Positions 25,303-33,948 of a stretch of 64,000 nt of DNA are shown here, one piece after another. The stretch lies in contig DASRFR010000025.1 in the NCBI GenBank assembly GCA_035651455.1, positions 62,001 to 126,000 on the forward strand, in the 5' to 3' direction. The notes below the pieces were generated by a model that worked only from the letters and a program-made list of their open reading frames with translations, ran no database searches and was not told where the DNA came from. This DNA is from DASRFR01 sp035651455 (GTDB lineage: Bacteria; Acidobacteriota; Terriglobia; Terriglobales; Acidobacteriaceae). The position numbers and the translations under genes are program-made. How positions within the stretch are numbered: the stretch's first letter is position 1; every line of letters starts with the position of its first letter.

Positions 25303-26921
25303 TTACGCGACTTCTGGCTTTAGCCGTTCTCTCAACCACCGTGCTCGCGCAGGTTCCACAGAAATCTTTGATTCGCTTCGAAGACGCGACCGCAGCGTCC
25401 GGAATCCAGTTTACTCACAGCTTTGGCGCGCAAAAGCTCGGCTCGCTTTTAGAAAGCACGGGCGCCGGTTGCGTGTGGTTCGATTACAACAATGATGGCT
25501 ACCCGGATCTTTACGTTGCGAGCGGTCAGCCCATGGGGAATGGAATTCATCCCTATCCGCTGAAGACCCCGCCGACGACTCCACCGCACAATCACCTTTA
25601 CCGAAACAACCGCAACGGCACCTTTAGCGATGTGACGGAGCAAGCGGGGGTGGCCGCAAACATCTACGGGATGGCGGCAATCGCGGCTGATTTCGATAAT
25701 GACGGCTTTGTCGATCTATTCGTGACTGGGTACGGGCGCGCCATCCTGTTTCGCAATGAGGGCGATGGAACATTCGAAGATGTCACGGCCAAAGCCGGCA
25801 TTCATGTCGAGGGCTGGTCGATCAGTTCCGCGTGGCTTGATTACGACCGCGACGGTTGCGTGGACTTATTTGTAGGACGCTACGTAAAATTCGATCCGAA
25901 GTACCGCGCGTTCTACCCTGCCGACAACTATCCCGGTCCACTCGACTACGAAGCCGACACCAACCGCCTGTTCCATAACAACTGTAATGGCACATTCAGC
26001 GACATAACCGACAAGTCGGGGATTGGAGCATTCAAGGGAAGAACGATGGGAGTGACCGCGGCGGATTTCGACAGTGATGGCTATCCCGATATTTACGTCG
26101 CTAATGACAAAACTGAAAACTTTCTTTTTCACAATCGCCATGACGGCTCTTTCGAAGAAGTAGCCGCGGAATACGGAGTGGCGTACGGACAGAACGGCGA
26201 GATGACCTCGGCAATGGGTCCCGTTTTCGCGGATTTGGAGGGCGACGGGCAGCTCGATCTGTGGGTTACGGACTCGAAGTACAACCGCCTCATGCGGAAT
26301 ACGGGCAAGAAAGGATTCGAGGACATCAGCGCCAGCGCGGGTATTTCCGCCGCCACAGGTCAGTACACCAGTTGGGGCAGCGGCGCTTACGACTTCGACA
26401 ACGACGGCCTGACTGACATCCTGGTGTTTCACGGGGGGCTCATTCACCTCGTCCCACAGGAGCATTCGTTGTTTCGCGGCGTGAGCGGAAGCAAGTTCGC
26501 CGATATTTCGGACGAAGCAGGACCGGTGCTGAACGGAAAGACGGTGGCACGGGGAGCGTGCTTCGCGGACTATGACAATGACGGCAAGGTCGATGCATTC
26601 GTCATCAATCTGGGCGCCCCGGGCACGCTGTTACATAACGTCTCCCACAACGAAAATCACTGGCTGACGCTGCAACTGAAAGGCAAGAAGAGCAATCGCG
26701 ACGGCATCGGCGCACGCGTGCAAATTTTCACGGGTGGGAGAAAACAGGTGGCTGAGCGCGTGGCCGGCTCTGGCTATCTGTCGCAAGATGATGCGCGGCT
26801 ACATTTTGGGCTTGGCCTAAGCTCGCGCGCTGATCGCATCGAGATTCACTGGCCGAGCGGCCGCGACCAGGTCCTCGAAAATGTCAGCGCTGATCGAGTA
26901 GTCACCGTGGAGGAGCCATAG
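25299..26921 (+). CDS. CRTAC1-family protein: FG-GAP/VCBS repeats with ASPIC/UnbV domain
   Basis: A 540-residue exported protein and second CRTAC1 member in this window. It has a short signal peptide (MITRLLALAVLSTTVLAQ), seven Ca-loop repeats (DYNNDGYPDLYV, DFDNDGFVDLFV, DYDRDGCVDLFV, DFDSDGYPDIYV, DLEGDGQLDLWV, DFDNDGLTDILV, DYDNDGKVDAFV) and a C-terminal ASPIC/UnbV domain (GIGARVQIFTGGRKQVAERVAG, then IEIHWPSGRDQVLENV). It overlaps the gene before by four bases and abuts the gene after with no gap (TAG then ATG). The context of heme and propeller proteins suggests a periplasmic or outer-surface complex; the biochemical role of the family is not known. Confidence 0.92.
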   Translation: MITRLLALAVLSTTVLAQVPQKSLIRFEDATAASGIQFTHSFGAQKLGSLLESTGAGCVWFDYNNDGYPDLYVASGQPMGNGIHPYPLKTPPTTPPHNHLYRNNRNGTFSDVTEQAGVAANIYGMAAIAADFDNDGFVDLFVTGYGRAILFRNEGDGTFEDVTAKAGIHVEGWSISSAWLDYDRDGCVDLFVGRYVKFDPKYRAFYPADNYPGPLDYEADTNRLFHNNCNGTFSDITDKSGIGAFKGRTMGVTAADFDSDGYPDIYVANDKTENFLFHNRHDGSFEEVAAEYGVAYGQNGEMTSAMGPVFADLEGDGQLDLWVTDSKYNRLMRNTGKKGFEDISASAGISAATGQYTSWGSGAYDFDNDGLTDILVFHGGLIHLVPQEHSLFRGVSGSKFADISDEAGPVLNGKTVARGACFADYDNDGKVDAFVINLGAPGTLLHNVSHNENHWLTLQLKGKKSNRDGIGARVQIFTGGRKQVAERVAGSGYLSQDDARLHFGLGLSSRADRIEIHWPSGRDQVLENVSADRVVTVEEP

Positions 26922-28763
26922 ATGCGGGCAACGGTTGTGTGCTTCGTCGTAGTGATGTGCCTAGTCACCGCGGCTGCCTCTCCGGCTGGGGACAGCAATC
27001 GTTATCTCTCCCCCGGGGAAATAGCGATCTCGCCCGATGGCGAGCACCTCTATGTGGTTTGCGAGAAGAGCGACGAATTGCGGGTGGTCTCGCTTAAAAG
27101 CCAGAAGGTCAGCAAGCGCATTGCCGTCGGGCACCAGCCGCGCGGGTTGTCCCTGACCAATGATGGAAGGCAGATCTTTATCGCGAATTCATGGAACGAC
27201 AACATCTCGGTGATCGACGCCGCGACGCTGGAAGTCGTGCATACCGTCTCGACAGGAGCGGAGCCCACCAGCGCAATTTCCGATCGCGACGGGAAAACTC
27301 TTTACGCCGCCAACCGGCTGAGCAATGACATTTCGGTGATCGATCTGGCAAGCGGGCGCGAAATCAAGCGTCTCGCGGCAGGCCGAGGCGCGAGCTACCT
27401 CGCCATTTCGCCCGACGGAAGCCGGATCTTCTGCACGCACGTGTATCCCGATGCTGGCGCGTTCCGCAAGGCGCCGCAATCGGAAATCACTGTAATCGAC
27501 ACAGCGACTCAGCGGGTTGTGGAACGCAAACCTCTGCACAATGTGGCCGGCGTGTTTCATGTCGCGCTATCCGCGGACGGTGAATTCGGAGTGGCCGCAC
27601 AGCTACGTCCAAAAAACTTGATCCCGCTCGCCCACGTGGAGCACGGCTGGGCCTTCGGCAATTCTCTAAGCTTTTTCAGCAAGCATTTTGATGGCGTGCA
27701 ACAGGTCCCGCTCGATGAACTCGAGAGCTACTATGCAATGCCCTTCGGCGTAGTAATCAGCCGCGACAGCACAAAGATTTATGTAGCCACCGGGGGCTCG
27801 GACAGCGTCACCGTAATCGATGCCCGGAGCTTGCTTAGATTTTCGCAGCAAAGGCATCAGTCATTTGCCAACGATCTTTCCGCCTCTGCGAATTACGTGA
27901 TCAGCCGCATCGCGGTCGGTCGGAATCCGCGCGGGCTGGCACTTTCCCCCGATGGCAAGACGCTATACGTGAGCAACCGGATGGAAGACAGCATTTCGCT
28001 CATCGACACGGCAAGTGAAAAGGTCATTTCGACGTTCAGCCTCGGCGGTCCCAGGGAGGTCACACCGCTGCGCAGGGGCGAACAGATTTTCTACACCGCG
28101 AAGTACGCCTTTCAGGGCCAGTTCAGCTGCGCTAACTGCCACATCGACGCTACCTTCGACGGGCTCCAGTGGGACCTGGAACCGGATGGCTTTGGCGTTG
28201 ACATTGTCGACAATCGCGCGATGGAGGACCTGATGGGCACGGAACCGTTCAAGTGGAACGGCGGCAATCCCGACATGCCCACGGAATGCGGGCCACGCAC
28301 CGAGAAATATTTCTATCGATCACAGAGCTATAACCAGGAAGAACTCACCGACCTAGTCACATTCGTGTATTCCCTGCCGTACCGTCCCAACAAGTATCGC
28401 GTAGCCAAGGACAGCCTCTCACCCGCGCAGGAGCGCGGCAAGCAGATTTTCGAGCGAACGCAATACCGAGATGGGCGGCCGATCCCCGAGGCCAACCAGT
28501 GCGGTTATTGCCACAGCGGGCCGAAGTACACGAACCGGCAGCAACTCGATGTGGGAACAGGCAAAGCAACCGACCGCTCGCCCCTGATCGATGTCCCGCA
28601 ACTGCCAAATGTGGTCTACTCCGCCCCCTATCTGCACGACGGCTCAGCGCGTTCCCTGGAAGAAATCTGGACGGTGTTCAACCCAAAAGACACACATGGG
28701 GTTACTAACGACCTGACGAAAGATGAATTGAACGATCTGATCGAATACTTGAGGACGTTATGA
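26922..28763 (+). CDS. YVTN beta-propeller fused to cytochrome c peroxidase-like di-heme domain
   Basis: A 613-residue exported cytochrome. After a signal peptide (MRATVVCFVVVMCLVTAAASPA), YVTN-type repeats form a propeller (AISPDGEHLYVVCEKSDELRV, IFIANSWNDNISVIDAATLE, LYAANRLSNDISVIDLASG, LYVSNRMEDSISLIDTASEK). The C-terminal third carries two c-type heme sites, CANCH at residues 403-407 and CGYCH at 527-531, and the MauG/CcpA-like ending NVVYSAPYLHDGSARSLEEI. The family precedent is periplasmic electron transfer or peroxide chemistry. It abuts the CRTAC1 gene and overlaps the next gene by ATGA. Resemblance to the propeller proteins that accompany PQQ-dependent catabolism is noted, but no PQQ enzyme is here. 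Confidence 0.88.
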   Translation: MRATVVCFVVVMCLVTAAASPAGDSNRYLSPGEIAISPDGEHLYVVCEKSDELRVVSLKSQKVSKRIAVGHQPRGLSLTNDGRQIFIANSWNDNISVIDAATLEVVHTVSTGAEPTSAISDRDGKTLYAANRLSNDISVIDLASGREIKRLAAGRGASYLAISPDGSRIFCTHVYPDAGAFRKAPQSEITVIDTATQRVVERKPLHNVAGVFHVALSADGEFGVAAQLRPKNLIPLAHVEHGWAFGNSLSFFSKHFDGVQQVPLDELESYYAMPFGVVISRDSTKIYVATGGSDSVTVIDARSLLRFSQQRHQSFANDLSASANYVISRIAVGRNPRGLALSPDGKTLYVSNRMEDSISLIDTASEKVISTFSLGGPREVTPLRRGEQIFYTAKYAFQGQFSCANCHIDATFDGLQWDLEPDGFGVDIVDNRAMEDLMGTEPFKWNGGNPDMPTECGPRTEKYFYRSQSYNQEELTDLVTFVYSLPYRPNKYRVAKDSLSPAQERGKQIFERTQYRDGRPIPEANQCGYCHSGPKYTNRQQLDVGTGKATDRSPLIDVPQLPNVVYSAPYLHDGSARSLEEIWTVFNPKDTHGVTNDLTKDELNDLIEYLRTL

Positions 28764-29827
28764 GGCGACATCTTCTGGCTGCAGCAGCGCTGGTCGTTTT
28801 GTTTCTGATGCCCGCACTGGCGGTCACGCCGGAGATGCCCAGGTTCCGCTGGGAGAACTTCACGGTCGCGAATGGCCTGCCTGACAATCACGTTTTTTGT
28901 GTTCTGGTGGAAGGCAATCGCATCTGGGCGGGGACAGAGAATGGCCTCGCCCTTAACGAGAACGGCAACTGGCGCGTATTCCGCCCCGCTGACGGTTTAG
29001 CTCATCGCGCTGTGCTATCGCTCGCGATCGACCCGCGCACCGGCGACTTGTGGGCAGGGACCATGGGTGGTCTGAGCCGCATCTCGGCGGGAAGGATCGA
29101 CACCTTTACGCAGCTGAATTCCGGCCTGAGTAACGACATTGTTTACGGCGTCGGGGTGCAGGGCGATAACGTTTGGGTCGCGACCGCGGCGGGTGCAAGC
29201 CGTCTGAACACTCGCACGGGACAGTGGGCTCTTTTCAACGAACGTAACACCCCAATGTATGAGATCTGGACTTACGCCCTGAGTCCTGCGGAAGACAAGG
29301 TTTACTACGCGGTCTGGGGCGGCGGCTTGCTGGAGTACGACGTCAAGACGGAGCGCTGGAAGGATTACAACGATCCAGATGGCGAGACTGAGCTGGTCCT
29401 GTTCAAGGACCAGGGTCTGATCCACGAAATTACGACGTCGGTCAGCTACGTGGACAAGATCGTCTGGGCAGCAACTTATTTCGGCGCGAGCAGATACGAT
29501 GGCCGCAATTGGCACAATTTCCTGACGAAAGACAGCGGTCTTCCCAGCAACTTCCTGAACCAGGTAAAGGGCGTTGACGCCAACCGCGCCTGGTTCTCAA
29601 CCGATAAAGGACTCGCCTACTACGACGGAAGCAACTGGGCCGTGTATCGCCCATCCCTCGACACTGGGGAGCCGGAGATGCTGGTGAGAGAACCAGATGG
29701 AAAGATGAGGCAGATCAAGGTAGATACCGCGCCGGCTCATAACTACATTCTGGGCGTGGATTTTCAAGGTGAGGACATCTGGGTAGCGACCGCGAAAGGG
29801 TTGAGCCATGGAATCCGCCAAAAATAA
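28760..29827 (+). CDS. exported Reg_prop-type beta-propeller protein
   Basis: A 355-residue secreted protein with a signal peptide (MRRHLLAAAALVVLFLMPALA) and repeated two-component-regulator propeller motifs: FTVANGLPDNHVFCVLVEGN, IWAGTENGLALNENGNWRVF, LWAGTMGGLSRISAGRID, VWVATAAGASRLNTRTGQW, VWAATYFGASRYDGRNWHNF, WVATAKGLSHG. Such propellers are usually the periplasmic sensor of hybrid histidine kinases, but here no membrane or kinase domain follows, so the propeller stands alone. It overlaps the cytochrome gene by four bases (ATGA). A ligand-binding or scaffold role in the operon is inferred from the context only. Confidence 0.85.
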   Translation: MRRHLLAAAALVVLFLMPALAVTPEMPRFRWENFTVANGLPDNHVFCVLVEGNRIWAGTENGLALNENGNWRVFRPADGLAHRAVLSLAIDPRTGDLWAGTMGGLSRISAGRIDTFTQLNSGLSNDIVYGVGVQGDNVWVATAAGASRLNTRTGQWALFNERNTPMYEIWTYALSPAEDKVYYAVWGGGLLEYDVKTERWKDYNDPDGETELVLFKDQGLIHEITTSVSYVDKIVWAATYFGASRYDGRNWHNFLTKDSGLPSNFLNQVKGVDANRAWFSTDKGLAYYDGSNWAVYRPSLDTGEPEMLVREPDGKMRQIKVDTAPAHNYILGVDFQGEDIWVATAKGLSHGIRQK

Positions 29828-29869
29828 CGATCAGCACAGCAGCAGCAATTTCATAAAGGAGTCAAACCG

Positions 29870-30349
29870 ATGACCGTGCAGGAAATGCTTCAGGAGGTAA
29901 CGAACGCGAAGGTGCAGAAGCGGGCAATCACGAATCACAGCGTGTTGAATGAAGCTTTTGACTATGGCAGCGCTTTCTCGCGCGGGATGCGCATTGATCT
30001 GAACGATCTCTCGATCCTGCTGATATCCGGAACAGCGAGCATTGATGACGAAGGCCTAACCGTTCACGTCGGTGATTTGCCCCGGCAGACTCGCCGCACG
30101 TTCGACAACATTACCGGCTTACTCGCGTCCGAAGGCGCCACCTGGAAAGATGTCGTGCGCACAACCTGCTATCTGCGCGATATCGAGCGTGACTATACCG
30201 CCTTCAACGAAGAGCGTACTGCATTCTACAAAGAACAAGGACTGAACCCGCTGCCCGCATCGACTGGGATTCAAGCAGTTTTGTGCCGGCCTGACCTGCT
30301 GGTGGAAATCGAGGCCATCGCGATGTTTCGCCGAACGGCCAGCGAGTAA
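29870..30349 (+). CDS. Rid-family (YjgF/YER057c/UK114) protein
   Basis: A 159-residue protein of the Rid fold, which hydrolyses reactive imine/enamine intermediates or binds small metabolites. Family marks are ILLISGTASIDDEGLTVHVGD, QTRRTFDNITGLLASEGATWKDVVRTTCYL and the C-terminal VLCRPDLLVEIEAIAMF. It is longer than RidA (about 128 residues) because of a 40-residue N-terminal lead, and has no signal peptide, so it should be cytoplasmic, unlike its neighbours. AAGGAG precedes the ATG. It sits 42 bases after the Reg_prop gene and three bases before the solute-binding protein gene. Substrate unknown. Confidence 0.9.
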   Translation: MTVQEMLQEVTNAKVQKRAITNHSVLNEAFDYGSAFSRGMRIDLNDLSILLISGTASIDDEGLTVHVGDLPRQTRRTFDNITGLLASEGATWKDVVRTTCYLRDIERDYTAFNEERTAFYKEQGLNPLPASTGIQAVLCRPDLLVEIEAIAMFRRTASE

Positions 30350-30352
30350 GCC

Positions 30353-32203
30353 ATGCGCCGCGCCATTCTGCTGATTGCCATAATCGTGAGTTGCGCCGCT
30401 TTGGCGTGGAGCCAGGCCGCGAGTGGCTGTAGGTGCGGAGCTACCCCTGAGCAACGTCCAGCGGTTCGCTCGATGAAACCGTATGACGGAGTGCCCCAGG
30501 ATTTGCGGCCTTATTCCAAGTTCAGCACCCCGTATTTCGAAAACTACACCGATCTGATCGAGTACAACGGCGCGGCACGGGACATTCCGGATCCCGATTT
30601 CAAAGATATTTCCGAAATCCGCATCGGCTTTATTGGGCCCTTGTATAACCATCCCGACCAGGCGATGGGCACGCGCATGCTCAACGGCGCCACTATGGCG
30701 ATCGACGAAGCTAATGCAGCGGGCGGATACTGCGGCAAACCGTTTCGCTTGATGGTGCATAACGATTCGGCCATCTGGGGGGCGTCCAGCAATGAAGTGG
30801 TGAAGATGGTGTATGACGACAAGGTCTGGGCCATGTTCGGCTCCATCAGCGGCGACACTACTCACATTGCATTGCGTGTGACCCTGAAAGCCGAAACGCC
30901 ACTGGTGAACAGCGCCTCCACCGATCCCACAATTCCCGAAACTATCATTCCCTGGTATCTGAGCGACCTGCAGGACGACCGCATCCAGGGATACACGCTG
31001 GCGCGGCACATTTATGACGAGGTGGGATTGAAGCGGGTCGCCCTGCTGCGTGTGAACGATCGCTACGGACGTTTTGGCGTGCTGAAGTTCCGCGACGCCT
31101 CACGGCGGCTCGGTCATCCGGTAGTGATCGAACAGAAATTTGCGCCGGGCGACACAGATTTCCGGCGAGCGCTGCGGATCATTCAAGACTCACGCGTGGA
31201 CGGTATCGTCCTATGGACCGACATCGGGCCGACTGCAAACATTCTGAAGCAGATGCAGGAACTTGGCATGAAGCAGCGCGTTTTCGGGAGCCACCGCACC
31301 CTTAGCAACGATCTCGTGCAAATAGCGGGATCAGCCGCGGAGGGTTACGAGGCTCTTTATCCGTACGATCCAACGCGACAAGACGCGCCGTGGACAAGCT
31401 TCAACGAGAGGTATGCATCGAGGTTCGGCGGCAACCCCGATCATTTTGCGGCCCTAGCCTATGACGCCATGCGAATCCTTCTGAATGCGATCTGCGACGC
31501 CGGCCTGAATAAGGGTCGCATTCGCGATGCGCTCACCGCGCTGCAGACCTATCGCGGCGTCACCGGCGAGATGACTTTCGACCCAAACTGCAAGAACATC
31601 CATCCCATGTTTCTGGCCACGGTGCACAACGGTACCATTGCATATCGCCCAATCGCGTTCGAGAAACCGTACGCGCGCGTCGGCGAAGATGGCGTGCAGT
31701 ACGTTGGGCCGGGGTTGCCGGACGAAAAATCGAGAGAACTCACCATCGCAGTATTCGGTCCCAAGGCAGATGAAGTCGCTCGCTCACCCATGATCGCCAG
31801 TTATCTAGAACAAGCGAGCGGCAATGCTGGACAGTATTCCCTGGTTGCAATTCCCTCAGACAAGTCGTGGGGCCAGGCATCGTCCGAGCTTGTGAGAGCG
31901 GTCTACGACAAGAATGCGCTCGTCATCATCGCACTCGACCGCCCATCCAGTCACCTGGCCGAGCAAATCGGCACGAAAAGCTTCGTCCCGGTGATCGGCA
32001 TTTCTTCCGACCGGGCTCTCACATCGACGAATATTCCATGGATATTCCGGCTTGCGCCGGACTCGTCACTCGACCAAGTTGTGCATTGTGTGATCGAGGC
32101 AATTCAAATTTCCGGGCCCAATCGAGGCAAAATCCGCGACATCCTCTCTTCAGGGAAGGCAATCGCCGGGATGCGCTTCCAAAGCAACGGCGAATTGCGA
32201 TGA
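30353..32203 (+). CDS. branched-chain amino acid-type periplasmic binding protein with extra half domain
   Basis: A 616-residue exported binding protein. The signal peptide (MRRAILLIAIIVSCAALAWSQA) is followed by a Cys-containing linker and, from about residue 85 to 440, a full Peripla_BP_6/Leu-Ile-Val-binding fold (IRIGFIGPLYNHPDQAMGTRML, AMFGSISGDTTHIALRV, VALLRVNDRYGRFGV, GVTGEMTFDPNCKNIHPMFL). A second segment from about 463 (LTIAVFGPKADEVARSPMIA to the end) looks like one lobe of another binding-protein domain, with no second lobe. No ABC permease or ATPase gene follows, so it may act as a sensor or carrier rather than a transporter component. It is the last gene of the coupled operon. 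Confidence 0.88.
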   Translation: MRRAILLIAIIVSCAALAWSQAASGCRCGATPEQRPAVRSMKPYDGVPQDLRPYSKFSTPYFENYTDLIEYNGAARDIPDPDFKDISEIRIGFIGPLYNHPDQAMGTRMLNGATMAIDEANAAGGYCGKPFRLMVHNDSAIWGASSNEVVKMVYDDKVWAMFGSISGDTTHIALRVTLKAETPLVNSASTDPTIPETIIPWYLSDLQDDRIQGYTLARHIYDEVGLKRVALLRVNDRYGRFGVLKFRDASRRLGHPVVIEQKFAPGDTDFRRALRIIQDSRVDGIVLWTDIGPTANILKQMQELGMKQRVFGSHRTLSNDLVQIAGSAAEGYEALYPYDPTRQDAPWTSFNERYASRFGGNPDHFAALAYDAMRILLNAICDAGLNKGRIRDALTALQTYRGVTGEMTFDPNCKNIHPMFLATVHNGTIAYRPIAFEKPYARVGEDGVQYVGPGLPDEKSRELTIAVFGPKADEVARSPMIASYLEQASGNAGQYSLVAIPSDKSWGQASSELVRAVYDKNALVIIALDRPSSHLAEQIGTKSFVPVIGISSDRALTSTNIPWIFRLAPDSSLDQVVHCVIEAIQISGPNRGKIRDILSSGKAIAGMRFQSNGELR

Positions 32204-32272
32204 ACTTTTACTCGTGATTTCTGCGAAGCTCCGAGGTGCTGTTGCTCGTTGCGGGTTGGCCCATTCGCATTC

Positions 32273-32289
32273 TGTTGCGAATTGCAACA
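32273..32289. terminator. short hairpin, possible operon terminator or operator
   Basis: TGTTGC (32273-32278) and GCAACA (32284-32289) form a perfect 6-bp stem around GAATT, followed by CTTTTC. The stem is short for a terminator and could equally be an operator dyad. Confidence 0.35.
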
Positions 32290-32354
32290 CTTTTCACGCT
32301 ACCCAGTGCTCGGTGTCTAGATATCGAAGCGCACTTCGTACACACCTCAGTTTT

Positions 32355-32383
32355 GCTTGACAACGCAGTTATCGAAAGGCATA
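32355..32383 (+). promoter_or_regulatory. sigma-70-like promoter for the Sel1-repeat gene
   Basis: Consensus TTGACA at 32355-32360, a 17-base spacer and CATAGT at 32378-32383. It lies about 200 bases before the preferred start. Confidence 0.5.
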
Positions 32384-32584
32384 GTCTCAAGTAATTTTTT
32401 GGGAAGCGGCATTCAGCGGGCTGCATGAAAACGCGTGTTGCACGGTGTCTGCGGCAGATCAGTTCTCGCTAAGCGCCTTCTCGAGTGGTGAAGTAACTTG
32501 CCTTCCGTCGCGAGCGTGGGGTTCGCGCGGATGATGCTCAACTCGAAACTTTCCGTCAATACCCGCATGGGCGGACAAGGATCT

Positions 32585-33751
32585 ATGCGCGTGAAATGTG
32601 CCCAGTGTTGCCTCAGGGGGACTTCCGGCAGGTTCCGCCGTTTTTTTCTGACGCTGCTGATCACGACTGCCACCTGTATTAGTCCTTTGCTGCATGCGCA
32701 GCGCTCGAATCCGGTGTCCCCAACAGCCAGCCTGGGAATGTTAGAGGTGGGAGACAGCGATCGCAAACAGCTGCAGAACGCACTGCGAACTCCGCAGCAG
32801 GTTTCCAAAGTAATGCGGCGAGCCGAGGCAGGCTCATCCCGCGATCAGTATTTGCTCGGCTATGCGTTTGCGTCGGGGACAGGCGAGCCGCAGGATCTTG
32901 CCGAGGCGCTAGCCTGGTACCAGCGCGCCGCTGATCAGAGCGAGCCGGCTGCGATGACCGAGATCGGGCGCGCCTATGCGCACGGCATTGGACTTGCCCA
33001 GGATAGCGAGAAAGCTCTTGAGTGGTTCCGCCGCGCCGCCGCGGAGGGCTATGCTCCCGCTCAAACCGACCTTGGCTTGATGTACTTCGAGGGACTCGGG
33101 CTAAAAAGCGATCAACTCGCCGCCATCCTTTGGTGGGAGAAAGCCGCTAACAAAGGATACGCACCTGCACAGTCGAACCTGGGTGTCGCATACCTGAACG
33201 GAGCAGGCGTTCCCACGGAAACAGGAAAAGCTTCGTCCTGGTTTCGCAAGGCCGCCGAAGCGGGACTCGCCACGGCCCAGTTCAATCTGGCATCCTGCTA
33301 TGAACTAGGCCAAGGAGTGGCAACGGATTTTGCCGCCGCCGCGCAGTGGTATCGAAGAGCAGCCGTGCAAGGTCATACAGAGGCCCAGAACAATCTCGCG
33401 CGTCTTTACGAGAAAGGTCTGGGCGTACCCGTGGACATCACCAGCGCGCTGCGCCTTTACTTATTGTCGGCAGGTCGTGGAAATTCGAAAGCTCTTCTTA
33501 ACCTCGCACAGTTGTTCTACTCGGGAAACGGCGTCCAGCGCGATCCCGTAGCTGCGTACACCTGGCTGCAAATTGCGGGTACCAGGGGAGAAGACGTGGC
33601 CGATGCCCTGGGGATCGAAGCCGCACAGTTACAGCCGAAAGACGTGTCGGAGGCACAACGCAAGGCCTTGGCCTGGATGGAACAACATCACCTCAGGCCG
33701 ACCCCCTCAGCTTTAGCGTCCTCGGCAGATGGAACACCGCACGTGCAATGA
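32585..33751 (+). CDS. exported Sel1-repeat protein
   Basis: A protein of about 388 residues built of Sel1-like repeats (36-residue TPR relatives): AAMTEIGRAYAHGIGLAQDSE, AQTDLGLMYFEGLGLKSDQ, AQSNLGVAYLNGAGVPTET, AQFNLASCYELGQGVATDFA, AQNNLARLYEKGLGVPVDI and ALLNLAQLFYSGNGVQRDPV. A hydrophobic segment (FFLTLLITTATCISPLLHA) near residue 20-40 is the likely signal peptide. Sel1 proteins act as scaffolds for protein contacts. The ATG at 32585 is chosen because it places the signal close to the start; earlier starts at 32531 or a TTG at 32498 cannot be excluded. It is monocistronic. Confidence 0.85.
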   Translation: MRVKCAQCCLRGTSGRFRRFFLTLLITTATCISPLLHAQRSNPVSPTASLGMLEVGDSDRKQLQNALRTPQQVSKVMRRAEAGSSRDQYLLGYAFASGTGEPQDLAEALAWYQRAADQSEPAAMTEIGRAYAHGIGLAQDSEKALEWFRRAAAEGYAPAQTDLGLMYFEGLGLKSDQLAAILWWEKAANKGYAPAQSNLGVAYLNGAGVPTETGKASSWFRKAAEAGLATAQFNLASCYELGQGVATDFAAAAQWYRRAAVQGHTEAQNNLARLYEKGLGVPVDITSALRLYLLSAGRGNSKALLNLAQLFYSGNGVQRDPVAAYTWLQIAGTRGEDVADALGIEAAQLQPKDVSEAQRKALAWMEQHHLRPTPSALASSADGTPHVQ

Positions 33752-33948
33752 GTGTTGCGCTGCAAGACTGACTTTGTGTCAGTGTGTCGAGTTCTCGCTG
33801 CTTGCTTTGAATCAAGACTGGCGATAGTTCCTGCCTGCCTGGTATCGCACGCCGGCGTTCTGAAATTGAGGGCCGCCGCAGCACTCTAGTAAGATGAATC
33901 CACTATCGATAGCGATCGTTGGGGACGCCAACGGATGTCTCGTCACTT

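Larger units (their letters stand above)
32204..32584. other. intergenic region after the periplasmic operon
   Basis: No gene is called. It holds a short perfect hairpin (32273-32289) and a good sigma-70-like promoter (32355-32383) ahead of the Sel1 gene. In-frame TTG and ATG codons from 32498 could extend the Sel1 protein. Confidence 0.5.

Noticed and set aside
33752..33948. possible riboswitch or T-box ahead of cysE
   Set aside because: Only a 10-bp palindrome (33903-33912) was seen; no T-box, SAM or other leader pattern could be traced.
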